This document shows, piece after piece, positions 45,004-53,801 of a stretch of 64,000 nucleotides of DNA. Within the stretch, counting starts at the first letter, position 1; every line of letters starts with the position of its first letter. The DNA comes from Pleurocapsa minor HA4230-MV1 (GTDB lineage Bacteria; Cyanobacteriota; Cyanobacteriia; Cyanobacteriales; Xenococcaceae). Made by a program: the position numbers and the translations under genes. Where the stretch lies: contig JAHHHZ010000011.1 of assembly GCA_019359095.1 (NCBI GenBank), positions 248,001 through 312,000 of the forward strand, read 5' to 3'. The notes under the pieces were generated by a model. It had not been told where the DNA came from. It saw nothing but the letters and a program-made list of their open reading frames with translations, and did no database searches.

Positions 45004-46371
45004 ATGAAATTAATCCCCAGGCTCAAACAATCGTCTTTAAAGCAGAGACTACAGTGGATCGCTCAACCCGATAAATATATGGATTCGGCAGCTGAGCAAG
45101 CTCCTGATATATTTCTGGCGGATATTGCGGGGGGAGATGGGTATGTCTTTGTTAATCATCCTGAAGCAATGCGACAGATTGTTACTAGCGATCGCTCTAA
45201 ATATTTTGCGTCTAGCAAGGATAACGCTCTGTTACAGCCTTTGGTAGGAGATAATTCTCTCTTAATGATTGAAGGCGATCGCCATAAGCAACGGCGTAAA
45301 CTATTATTACCTCCCTTTCATGGGGAAAGAATGCAGGCTTATGGTGAGTTAATCTGTAATTTGACTCGCAAGATTATCGATCGATTAGAACCAAATCAAA
45401 CTTTTGTTGCTAGACACGTAACTCAAGAAATATCCTTACAAATAATTCTCGAAGCTGTTTATGGTTTGCAGGATAGCGATAAGCCTAACGGCATGGCTTC
45501 GCTACGCTCTTCAGAATTCAAGCAACGCATTACTAGGCTGGCTAATATTTTTGAATCCCCCCTCACCTCCGCCTTTTTATTTTTTCCTTGGGTACAGAAA
45601 GACTTAGGTGCTTGGAGTCCCTGGGGTAATCTTATGCGTCAGCAAAAAGCGATTGATGAAGCGATTTATCAGAAAATTGCCACTAGAAGAACGGAAGATT
45701 GTAGTCAACGTCAGGATATTCTTTCGCTGATGATGTCGGCGCGGGATGAGTCGGGGGAAGCGATGAAAGATTATGAACTGCGGGATGAATTAATGACCCT
45801 GATGCTGGCAGGACATGAGACCACCGCTACGGCGATCGCTTGGGGATTATACTGGTTACATCGTTATCCTGAGATTAAAGCGAAGTTACAGGCAGAAATA
45901 GCTAGTTTGGGAGCAAATCCTGACCCAATGGCGATCGCTAAATTACCCTATCTCACTGCCGTTTGCCAAGAAACCCTAAGAATATATCCTGTGGCAATGT
46001 TGACCTTTCCCAGAACTGTCTTAGAACCTACAGAACTGATGGGATACAAGCTGGAAATAGGACAGGTATTGATGGGTTGTATTTATCTGATGCACCATAG
46101 AGAAGATGTTTATCCCGAACACCATCAGTTTAAGCCAGAACGCTTTTTAGAGCGAGAATTTGACTCTTATGAGTTTTTCCCCTTTGGTGGTGGTAAACGT
46201 CGCTGTATCGGCGAAGCTCTAGCCATGTTGGAATTGAAGCTGGTATTGGCAACAATTGTGACTGAATATAATTTGGAATTAAATAGCGGTCGCCCTGAAA
46301 TTCCTGCCAGACGAGGTGTTACCCTTGCACCAAAAAAGGGAGTACCTATGGTTTTCCAAGGTAAGAGGTAA
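45004..46371 (+). CDS. Cytochrome P450 (CYP110-like)
   Basis: A 455-residue soluble P450. The I-helix is LMLAGHETTATAIAW, the K-helix ExxR is in QETLRIYPVAM, and the heme loop is FFPFGGGKRRCIGEALA with the proximal Cys. Overall character resembles CYP110, which oxidises fatty acids or terpenoids in filamentous and unicellular cyanobacteria. Around residues 160-171 an unusual KPNGMASLRSSE stretch is encoded by a palindromic repeat word (GGCATGGCTTCGCTACGC), probably an in-frame insertion. No dedicated ferredoxin lies beside it. Confidence 0.92.
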   Translation: MKLIPRLKQSSLKQRLQWIAQPDKYMDSAAEQAPDIFLADIAGGDGYVFVNHPEAMRQIVTSDRSKYFASSKDNALLQPLVGDNSLLMIEGDRHKQRRKLLLPPFHGERMQAYGELICNLTRKIIDRLEPNQTFVARHVTQEISLQIILEAVYGLQDSDKPNGMASLRSSEFKQRITRLANIFESPLTSAFLFFPWVQKDLGAWSPWGNLMRQQKAIDEAIYQKIATRRTEDCSQRQDILSLMMSARDESGEAMKDYELRDELMTLMLAGHETTATAIAWGLYWLHRYPEIKAKLQAEIASLGANPDPMAIAKLPYLTAVCQETLRIYPVAMLTFPRTVLEPTELMGYKLEIGQVLMGCIYLMHHREDVYPEHHQFKPERFLEREFDSYEFFPFGGGKRRCIGEALAMLELKLVLATIVTEYNLELNSGRPEIPARRGVTLAPKKGVPMVFQGKR

Positions 46372-46498
46372 TGTGAATGTTATCTAACCTCAGAATGCTG
46401 ACCTTCTTCAAGCTTGAGCAATCTTCTCATCTGAAAAGCGGCTATATCAAATGTTTGTATTTTAGGCAAGAATTATTAAAGAATGTTAAGATTTAAAC

Positions 46499-46816
46499 AT
46501 GAACAAATTAAACATTTCCAATACCATCACCCTTGAAGATAAGGTAATAGCGCATCATACTAGTGATGGAAGTGAATTAATCCCCGCTGAGGTACGAGCA
46601 GGTACCAGAGAAGAACTCAATCAACGTCAGAATAAATCATTGAAAGCTGGTTATACCGTTGATGATGAAGGGATCATTAATAACTATGCAGCCGAACCTA
46701 ATACGTCCTTAGCAAACTATCCATCCCCAGAACAGCAAAAACGTTATATCTTCCTAGGAATAGGGGCTACGTTGTTTGTTACTGTCTTATTAGCGATCGC
46801 ATTTACAGTCAGCTAA
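46499..46816 (+). CDS. Ssl1498-family light-harvesting-like protein (Psb34-like) with N-terminal extension
   Basis: A 105-residue protein. The last 55 residues (YTVDDEGIINNYAAEPNTSL, then YPSPEQQKRY and one membrane helix ending FTVS) match the Ssl1498/Psb34 family, which binds photosystem II assembly intermediates near CP47. The first 50 residues, with ELIPAEVRAGTREELNQRQ, are an extension not found in the typical 55-60 residue protein. It precedes NblA on the same strand by 100 bp. Confidence 0.75.
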   Translation: MNKLNISNTITLEDKVIAHHTSDGSELIPAEVRAGTREELNQRQNKSLKAGYTVDDEGIINNYAAEPNTSLANYPSPEQQKRYIFLGIGATLFVTVLLAIAFTVS

Positions 46817-46916
46817 AGCTAACTAGAGCTAGATATTTCGTTCCAATCTAAAAATATCTAGCTAGGAGCAACAATGTTCTGAATATCGTTTGTAAGTATT
46901 AGCAAAGGAGCAAAGA

Positions 46917-47141
46917 ATGAATCAATCAACTAGCTTATCTATAGAACAAGAATTTCACCTCAAAAGCTTTGCTGCTCAAGTGCAGCGTATGTCTCAAGCA
47001 CAAGCTCAGGAATTTTTAATTGAGCTTCATCGGCAAATGATCATTAAGGAAAAAATATATCAACATCTGATCCAGCAAGAATGGAACCTAAATTCAAACA
47101 AGTCTTTAAATGAAGATGAAACAGAATTTTTCCCTGCTTGA
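46917..47141 (+). CDS. nblA: NblA-family phycobilisome degradation protein
   Basis: A 74-residue helical protein. LSIEQEFHLKSFAAQVQRMS followed by QAQEFLIELHRQMIIKEKIY matches the NblA core. NblA marks phycobilisomes for Clp-mediated degradation during nutrient starvation. ATG follows a good AAGGAG site. No NtcA or NblR box could be confirmed upstream. Confidence 0.92.
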   Translation: MNQSTSLSIEQEFHLKSFAAQVQRMSQAQAQEFLIELHRQMIIKEKIYQHLIQQEWNLNSNKSLNEDETEFFPA

Positions 47142-47277
47142 CATTTAGTGTCTTAGTCAACATTACACAAGGACAAACCCTTCTTTACGCTTGTGTATGT
47201 TGAAGCAATTTCTAATTAAATCTACTTTGCAAGTATTTAAGGTTTAGCCATTATCTAAACATCGCGACAGGAAACTC

Positions 47278-47640
47278 ATGACTATATTTTCTCAACTCAT
47301 TCCCATTCCCGAACCAATTCAGAATAAGTCTAGTGTTAATACTCTAAAAAAATGCCTTGATTGGGGTAAACCTGCCCTAACTATCATTGATGTTAGGTCT
47401 AGAGTACTGTTCAATAGTACTCATATAACGGGTTCTATTCCTATGCCAATAGATGAACCTGCCTATCTCACTCTTTCTAATCTCGAATTGAACCGAGATA
47501 TCTATGTTTATGCAGAAACAGACGCGCAAACTGCTTTAGCGGCAACCAAACTACGTCAGGCTGGTTATCAAAAAGTTTCTGAACTACTTGGTGGTTTACC
47601 TGCTTGGAAAAAGGCTAAATATCCGATTGATTGCGGTTAA
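47278..47640 (+). CDS. Rhodanese-like domain protein without the catalytic cysteine
   Basis: A 120-residue single rhodanese domain. The landmarks IIDVRSRVLFNSTHITGSIP and LLGGLPAWKKAKYPID are present. The active-site loop, normally C(K/R)xGxR(S), reads YAETDAQTALAA, so the sulfur-carrying Cys is absent. It probably binds a partner or has a structural role. It sits between NblA and an SPFH protein on the same strand. Confidence 0.85.
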   Translation: MTIFSQLIPIPEPIQNKSSVNTLKKCLDWGKPALTIIDVRSRVLFNSTHITGSIPMPIDEPAYLTLSNLELNRDIYVYAETDAQTALAATKLRQAGYQKVSELLGGLPAWKKAKYPIDCG

Positions 47641-47726
47641 TTACTTCAAGATATTCTCATTAAGAACTAGATATTAACTACTGAAAATTTTTGCTGATCA
47701 TCAATTAATCTTTTGGAAAGAAAAAC

Positions 47727-48569
47727 TTGAAAAAACAATTTTCTCTAAGCGATCGACTGATAATACCCATCAGCTTGATCATATTGATCCTCTTCGTTGG
47801 GTTTAATAGCTTTGTCATTCTCAATCCTGGACAGGCTGGAGTAATCAGCATCCTAGGAAAAGCCAAAGATGGAGTTTTACTTGAGGGAATTCATTTTAAA
47901 CCACCTTTAGTTTCCACTGTAGACACTTACGATCTAACAGTGCAAAAATTTGAAGTGCCAGGACAAAGCTCCACTAAAGATCTTCAGGATTTATCAGCGC
48001 GTTTTGCAATTAACTTTCGACTCGATCCTATTCAGGTAGTTGAAATACTTAGAAAACAGGGAACATTAGCTAATATTGTCTCCAATATCATTGCCCCTCA
48101 AACTCAAGAATCTTTTAAAATTGCTGCTGCCAGAAGAACAGTTGAAGAAGCTATCACTAAAAGAAATGAACTTAAGCAAGACTTTGATGATGCTTTGAGT
48201 GAAAGACTTGAAAAATATGGAATTATCGTACTCGATACCAGTGTAGTCGATTTAGACTTTTCCCCAGAGTTTGCCAAAGCAGTAGAAGAAAAACAAATCG
48301 CCGAACAAAGATCTAAAAGAGCTGTTTATGTGGCTCAAGAAGCAGAACAAACGGCACAAGCTGACATTAACCGCGCTACGGGAAGAGCTGAAGCTCAAAG
48401 GTTACTAGCTGAAACCCTCAAAGCTGAAGGTGGTCAACTAGTATTGCAAAAAGAGGCAATTCAAGCCTGGAGAGAAGGTGGTTCTCAAATGCCCAAAGTC
48501 TTAGTAATGGGAGGAAAAGAGCAAGCAGGTGTTCCTTTTTTGTTTAATCTTGGCGGTGTTGAGCAGTAA
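47727..48569 (+). CDS. SPFH-domain (prohibitin-like) membrane protein
   Basis: A 280-residue protein with a TTG start. One N-terminal membrane helix (about 11-33) is followed by the SPFH/band-7 domain (ILNPGQAGVISILGKAKDGV, LEGIHFKPPLV) and a long coiled coil (about 150-240) rich in Glu/Lys/Ala. Prohibitin homologues form membrane-bound rings; in cyanobacteria some associate with membrane proteases. The 86-bp gap to the rhodanese-like gene allows co-transcription. Confidence 0.88.
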   Translation: MKKQFSLSDRLIIPISLIILILFVGFNSFVILNPGQAGVISILGKAKDGVLLEGIHFKPPLVSTVDTYDLTVQKFEVPGQSSTKDLQDLSARFAINFRLDPIQVVEILRKQGTLANIVSNIIAPQTQESFKIAAARRTVEEAITKRNELKQDFDDALSERLEKYGIIVLDTSVVDLDFSPEFAKAVEEKQIAEQRSKRAVYVAQEAEQTAQADINRATGRAEAQRLLAETLKAEGGQLVLQKEAIQAWREGGSQMPKVLVMGGKEQAGVPFLFNLGGVEQ

Positions 48570-48610
48570 CAACTAATAAGCTTAATAAGCTGTTATTTAG
48601 ATTTACACCT

Positions 48611-48919
48611 TTATCCTTCCAGTATTGTCTGTAAGCGTTTACGAAACTCACCTTTAGGATGTCCTCCTTTAACTTCTCCCATAATTTTAAAGTCATCATC
48701 AGGAGATTCGCAGACAATATAGGTTGGCCATCCCATGTCTTTCTTATCAGGATATTGCGCCATCAAAATTTGACGATACTTACGATAGGTAGCAGTATCC
48801 TGCATCTTGACATCAATAAATTCTAGCTCTAGTTCTTGTGCCACCTTAGCATCATAAAAAGACATCTTGTGGCACGTTCCACAGTCTTCTGAAGAAAATT
48901 TAACTACGGCTTTGGTCAT
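48611..48919 (-). CDS. Thioredoxin-family protein
   Basis: A 102-residue thioredoxin fold. The active site is SSEDCGTCHKMS (residues 9-20), a CGTC rather than the usual CGPC, and the cis-Pro is in GWPTYIV. It is cytosolic, with no signal peptide. The CGTC centre and Lys after it suggest a dedicated rather than general thioredoxin; the target is unknown. Confidence 0.85.
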   Translation of the reverse strand: MTKAVVKFSSEDCGTCHKMSFYDAKVAQELELEFIDVKMQDTATYRKYRQILMAQYPDKKDMGWPTYIVCESPDDDFKIMGEVKGGHPKGEFRKRLQTILEG

Positions 48920-48976
48920 TTTAGCTATTTTTAAAAATCAGTAAAACTAATTTATCGATTATAAAATTATTCGCGT

Positions 48977-49009
48977 GCTGATTACTAATAATTACTAATT
49001 ACTGATGAC
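48977..49009. repeat. GATTACT-type heptamer array (degenerate)
   Basis: Degenerate GATTACT/AATTACT units lie in the short gap between the thioredoxin-like and VanZ genes. Confidence 0.7.
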
Positions 49010-49022
49010 TTTTATTTTGACT

Positions 49023-49406
49023 TTAAGACTGCTGAGTATCAAGGGAAAATAATCGTTTTAAAATTTTAGCAATAATAAATCCACAGACTAAACCAGCAAT
49101 ATTCGCCAACAAATCTTTAAATTCACAGTATCGATTGACGTAGGGTTGAAGTAATTCGATCGCGCCACTACAGGCAATAAAGAAAAGAGCAATTGCGAGC
49201 CAATATTTCGGTTGTCTTAGAGCAGTAGGCAGCATCAAGATAGCATAGGCGATCAAATGATGAGTCTTATCTGTCCCAGGTACAGGAGGTAATGTCGGTA
49301 AGGGCCGAAGTGAAAGAATAGTAATTAAGGTCAAGATAAACAAACTGGAGAATATCCAATACTTTTTAATCGAAGTGAGCAATATGTTCATTAAATGTCT
49401 CGGCAA
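49023..49406 (-). CDS. VanZ-like family membrane protein
   Basis: A 127-residue protein with four helices. The family motifs are DKTHHLIAYAILMLP (about 46-60) and AIELLQPYVNRYCEFKDLLANI (in two parts, about 84-105). VanZ itself is linked to teicoplanin tolerance, but most VanZ-like proteins have no known role. An internal ATG six codons later is an alternative start. Confidence 0.85.
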   Translation of the reverse strand: MPRHLMNILLTSIKKYWIFSSLFILTLITILSLRPLPTLPPVPGTDKTHHLIAYAILMLPTALRQPKYWLAIALFFIACSGAIELLQPYVNRYCEFKDLLANIAGLVCGFIIAKILKRLFSLDTQQS

Positions 49407-49510
49407 ACTGATTAGCGCCAGTACATTTTAAACATTAAACCAGCTAACAGCAGTTAGATTTAGCTCACAGTCAATTAATTTTTTACCAAAAAAAGTTAGG
49501 GCGAAGCCCT

Positions 49511-50383
49511 TTAATGCCCTACATAACGCCGTAAGAAACTTTCTAATGATTCTAGTTTGAGATTAAAGGTAGATTCTAGAAGAGCAATTTCATCTCTAGT
49601 GCAGAAAAATTCATGAGCTAATAGGGTGCGTAAAGTTCCCAAGGATTTGTTTAACTGAGGATTAATCAAACCAACAGTAAACCGTAAACCATCAAAAAGT
49701 TGCAGCGGAGGATTGATTACAACTGGCTCTTGGTTAAATAAACGAGCGAAAATACGGGGAATATCTTCTCGCTTCAAAATATCTGGCCCACCCACAGCAA
49801 AGATCTGATTTTTAGCTGCCTCAATTTTAGTAGAGGCGATCGCTATTTTAGCTAGGTCATCTGTACTAATAATTGAAGAACGATTTTCCTGTTCACCAAT
49901 GGAAAAGTAAATTCCCGTATCACGAAATCTCTCGGCTAAAGGGATTAAATTATTGGCAAACCCAGAAGGGCGTAAAATTGTATAGTTTAGACCGCTATTG
50001 ATTAAGTATTTTTCAACTTCTCGCTTGGCTTTAAACGTGGCTGAATCTTGATAACCGCGATCTACTCCCAACACCGAAATAAAGACAAAATGTTCGACGT
50101 TATTGGCGATCGCTCTATCGATTAAGTCAATATTTGCTCGATAGTCGATGGCTTGAGCATCAGTACCACCATGACTACTAATGATGTATTTGACTCCTTC
50201 ACAGGCTTTAATAATGTCTCGTTCAATTTTGAGATCGCCAATAAAAATCTCCGCGCCACGATCTTCCAATTCGCCAAAATGGGATGATAAACGCACAAAA
50301 GCTCTAACTGGCTCTCCATCTTCTCTTAATTGTCTGACAATTCTACGTCCCAATGATCCCGTTGCGCCAGTAACTAAATACAT
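49511..50383 (-). CDS. NmrA/Ycf39-like NAD(P)-binding protein (atypical SDR)
   Basis: A 290-residue protein. The dinucleotide loop TGATGSLGRRIVRQL (residues 5-19) and GDLKIERDIIKACEG fit atypical SDRs of the NmrA/Ycf39 group. The Tyr-x-x-x-Lys catalytic pair is not conserved, so it may sense or bind cofactor. Ycf39 relatives act in photosystem II assembly, but this member is not close enough to name. Confidence 0.8.
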   Translation of the reverse strand: MYLVTGATGSLGRRIVRQLREDGEPVRAFVRLSSHFGELEDRGAEIFIGDLKIERDIIKACEGVKYIISSHGGTDAQAIDYRANIDLIDRAIANNVEHFVFISVLGVDRGYQDSATFKAKREVEKYLINSGLNYTILRPSGFANNLIPLAERFRDTGIYFSIGEQENRSSIISTDDLAKIAIASTKIEAAKNQIFAVGGPDILKREDIPRIFARLFNQEPVVINPPLQLFDGLRFTVGLINPQLNKSLGTLRTLLAHEFFCTRDEIALLESTFNLKLESLESFLRRYVGH

Positions 50384-50570
50384 TAATACACCTATTGTTT
50401 GATCTCGGTAATAAGCTATGAGCAGGAAAAATACTTCTTTCTTAACTTCTCTCTTAAAATTCTAGAGAAAAATTAATCAGCCTGACAATCTGTAGATTGG
50501 TATAAGCTGTTCAGTTAACAATTGTTGTTTAAAATTTAGGGACTTGGGGCAATAATTAATTATCTCCCCA

Positions 50571-50607
50571 CCTCCTACTTCCTACTTCCTACTTCCTACT
50601 TCCTACC
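50571..50607. repeat. CTACTTC heptamer array
   Basis: Four to five copies of the 7-bp unit CTACTTC lie directly after the stop codon of the minus-strand SDR gene. Confidence 0.85.
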
Positions 50608-50612
50608 TCAGC

Positions 50613-51395
50613 TCAAATATTTTTAAATTGCTTACCCACTACATTGACTAGCAAATCTCTTGGCATCAGTCTGGGTAAATTGACAATAATTTGGTTGGTA
50701 AAGCCACCTACTACAGCGGTAGAATGATTTTTTGCCAAAGCTTTCAAGCTCTCTTGAACAACTCTCTCTGCCGAAGCCGTGGTCGTTTTGTTTAATGCTG
50801 TTGCTGAATCAGGAAAATTTGCCCGCTCGTAAAATTCTGATTCCGTTGGGCCAGGACAGACCGCTAAAACCTTGACTCCCAAATCTTTGTTTTCGGCCCA
50901 CAATGCCTCACTAAAATTCAAGATAAAGGCTTTGCTTGCTGCATAAACAGACATATAGGGAATGGGCTGAAAAGCAGCGATCGACGAGACATTAATAATA
51001 GCCCCGTCTCTTCTCTCTTGCATCAGAGGTAAAAACAAGCCTGTCAGTTCAACTACAGCAGCGATATTCAGCTGCACCATGTCCATCATCTTGCTTAAAG
51101 AGCGATCGCTAAAAGCACCATAATCGCCAAATCCCGCATTATTAATCAATAAATCAATAGTTAAACCCTGTGCCTGAACCTTGTCAAATACGGCTTGTCT
51201 TGCGCCTGCTGTGGTCAAATCTTGCGCAATTACGGTCGTTTTGATTTGGTATTGATTGCTTAATTCTGTGGCTAAGTTATCTAACTTAGCTTGCGATCGC
51301 GCTACTAAAACCAAGTTAGTTTGTCTAGATGCTAATTCTCTGGCAAATTTCTCGCCAATTCCCATTGATGCCCCAGTAATTAAAGCCGTTGTCAT
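50613..51395 (-). CDS. SDR-family NAD(P)-dependent oxidoreductase
   Basis: A 260-residue classical SDR. The cofactor motif is TGASMGIGEKFA (residues 7-18), NNAGFGDYG is present, and the catalytic Ser and YAASK are intact (INVSSIAAF, YAASKAF). FILNFSEALWAENKDLGVKV matches the short-chain acyl or ketone reductase group (DltE/YqjQ-like). Substrate unknown. Confidence 0.88.
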   Translation of the reverse strand: MTTALITGASMGIGEKFARELASRQTNLVLVARSQAKLDNLATELSNQYQIKTTVIAQDLTTAGARQAVFDKVQAQGLTIDLLINNAGFGDYGAFSDRSLSKMMDMVQLNIAAVVELTGLFLPLMQERRDGAIINVSSIAAFQPIPYMSVYAASKAFILNFSEALWAENKDLGVKVLAVCPGPTESEFYERANFPDSATALNKTTTASAERVVQESLKALAKNHSTAVVGGFTNQIIVNLPRLMPRDLLVNVVGKQFKNI

Positions 51396-51479
51396 AATCC
51401 TAAAAACTAAATAATTCCTTGATTACGGATTGTAACGCAGGTTTGATTTTTTATTCAGCAGCCCAAAGTCGTATTTTTA

Positions 51480-52129
<650 letters not shown>

Positions 52130-52342
52130 TTAATGATTTGTGGTTTTTAATATGATATGTCTGTTATATTAATCTATTTTTTGACGCAAAATCATTTCTG
52201 AGCAGAAAAACTCATGATGACAAAGGTAAACTAAGTTTTTTACTGACAAGCAGAGAAAGATTTGAACCGTCGAAATTGATCTCGCCAATGTCCAGCTGAT
52301 TGTATTTAGAATTCTGCTGGACTGTAATGATACGATAGAAAA

Positions 52343-53257
52343 ATGCCATCCATAACCATACTAACGACACCTCATATCTATGAGCTAACTGCACCTGTCG
52401 TCGACTCGAAACGACCTGTACTGGTATTTGTGCATGGTTGGCTGCTCAGTCGTCGCTATTGGCAGCCGTTGGTACATCTTTTACAATCTGAATATCAATG
52501 TTTAATTTACGATGCTAGAGGCTTTGGGGAGTCTCAACTAAACCATTTAGCTGAATCTCCGTCAATTGTCACTCTTCAGCATTCTACTGTTACTGCGGGT
52601 GAGTTGTTAGACCCTAAAAAATATAGTTTGAGAGCTTATGCAGAAGATCTCGGTTATTTACTGGAAAGTTTGTCAATTAAACATGCCTGGGTAATAGGAC
52701 ATTCATTGGGAGGAAGTGTCGCCTTGTGGGCAGCCGAACTTTATCCTGAAGTAGTTAAGGGGGTAGTTTGTCTTAATGCGGGTGGCGGTATTTATCTTAA
52801 GGAAGAATTTGAGCGTTTCCGCAATGCAGGTCAACAGCTAGTTAAATTTCGCCCACGCTGGCTGTCTTATGTTCCTTTTCTTAACTTAATATTTTCTCGG
52901 ATGATGGTGGCACGTCCTCTCCCGCTGGAATGGGGTCGTCAAAGAGTGCTGGATTTTATTCAGGCTGATGAACAAGCTGCGATGGGGGCATTACTCGAAT
53001 CTACTACCGAGACTGAAGTACATTTATTACCTCAGTTAGTTTCTCGTTTACAACAACCAGTTTATTTTATTGCTGGCGATCGCGATCGCGTGATGGAAAT
53101 TAAGTATGTCAAGCATCTTGCCAGTTTTCACAGTTTATTTGCTTCGGAGGATAGCAATGTCTTTCAAATTGATAATTGCGGTCACTTGGGTATGATTGAA
53201 GCACCTGATGAAGTGGCATCTATTGTCCAGGGAATTTTAAGTAAATATCAAAATTGA
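52343..53257 (+). CDS. Alpha/beta hydrolase
   Basis: A 304-residue protein. The oxyanion segment is FVHGWLLSRRYW, the nucleophile Ser is in VIGHSLGGSVALW (about residues 124-136), the acid is in IAGDRDRVME and the His is in DNCGHLGMIEAP. All three catalytic residues are present. Its specificity is unknown. It is followed closely by the inverted heptamer array and the four-helix-bundle gene. Confidence 0.88.
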   Translation: MPSITILTTPHIYELTAPVVDSKRPVLVFVHGWLLSRRYWQPLVHLLQSEYQCLIYDARGFGESQLNHLAESPSIVTLQHSTVTAGELLDPKKYSLRAYAEDLGYLLESLSIKHAWVIGHSLGGSVALWAAELYPEVVKGVVCLNAGGGIYLKEEFERFRNAGQQLVKFRPRWLSYVPFLNLIFSRMMVARPLPLEWGRQRVLDFIQADEQAAMGALLESTTETEVHLLPQLVSRLQQPVYFIAGDRDRVMEIKYVKHLASFHSLFASEDSNVFQIDNCGHLGMIEAPDEVASIVQGILSKYQN

Positions 53258-53261
53258 CTGG

Positions 53262-53297
53262 AGAAAATAGGAAATAGGAAATAGGAAATAGGAAATT
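53262..53297. repeat. GGAAATA heptamer array, left side
   Basis: About four copies of GGAAATA in plus orientation run up to the stop codon of the four-helix-bundle gene. The matching array on the other side is in inverted orientation. Confidence 0.85.
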
Positions 53298-53721
53298 AAG
53301 ATTTAGATTTGGTTTTGATCTTTTGTGTGGTGGCTACCAAAATACTAATTATTTCGTTTAATTCTTGAAGAAGCAAGTCGAATTTTTGCTTTGAAATAAC
53401 ATCTGATTCAATCATTATCTTAATCCAGTGAATGCTGGAGCATTCCGACAGCTTCGCTGGCGATTTGGCTGCGCCAAATGTTTCACTGGCTTCTTTTAAG
53501 GCGATATAGTATTTTGAAAGATAATCGGCTGTTGACTGAGCGAATCTAGCCTCTGCGCAGTTCGCACCAATGCTCGTACCGCTTCTAAGAAATTGTTTTG
53601 ACAAAACTTTTGCTGCGTCATCAAAATGCCTTTTATTTAACTCACAATAAGCTTTAATTACTCGAACTCCAAAAGCTCTAGTTCTGTCTTGTATATAGGT
53701 ATTATTATTCATCCGAATCAT
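53296..53721 (-). CDS. Four-helix-bundle protein (23S rRNA-IVP family) with palindromic insertion
   Basis: A 141-residue protein. LSKQFLRSGTSIGANCAEAR and YLSKYYIALKEASET match four-helix-bundle IVP proteins, which in other bacteria are found in rRNA spacers or beside diversity-generating retroelements (Avd). No retroelement or variable region is present here. Between ASET and HWIKIM lies an extra stretch FGAAKSPAKLSECSSI, encoded by a palindromic element (53425-53489) that stays in frame. The gene is bounded by inverted heptamer arrays. Confidence 0.8.
   Translation of the reverse strand: MIRMNNNTYIQDRTRAFGVRVIKAYCELNKRHFDDAAKVLSKQFLRSGTSIGANCAEARFAQSTADYLSKYYIALKEASETFGAAKSPAKLSECSSIHWIKIMIESDVISKQKFDLLLQELNEIISILVATTQKIKTKSKS
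53425..53489. repeat. Triple-hairpin palindromic element inserted in a coding frame
   Basis: Three adjacent palindromes (GAATGCTGGAGCATTC; CAGC-TTC-GCTG; ATTTGGC-TGC-GCCAAAT) lie within an outer inverted pair CCAGTGAA/TTCACTGG. The length is compatible with the reading frame. Confidence 0.75.
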
Positions 53722-53747
53722 CGAATTATAGTCAAAGCAATTCTACA

Positions 53748-53801
53748 GGAAATAGGTTGTATAACTTCCTATTTCCTATTTCCTACTTCCTATTTCTATT
53801 T
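53748..53801. repeat. TTCCTAT heptamer array, right side (inverted relative to left)
   Basis: About five copies of TTCCTAT run into the 3' end of gcvP. This is the reverse complement of the GGAAATA unit on the other side of the four-helix-bundle gene. Confidence 0.85.

Noticed and set aside
53296-53721. Diversity-generating retroelement (Avd-like protein present)
   Set aside because: No reverse transcriptase, template repeat or variable repeat lies nearby, and the protein fits the general four-helix-bundle family.
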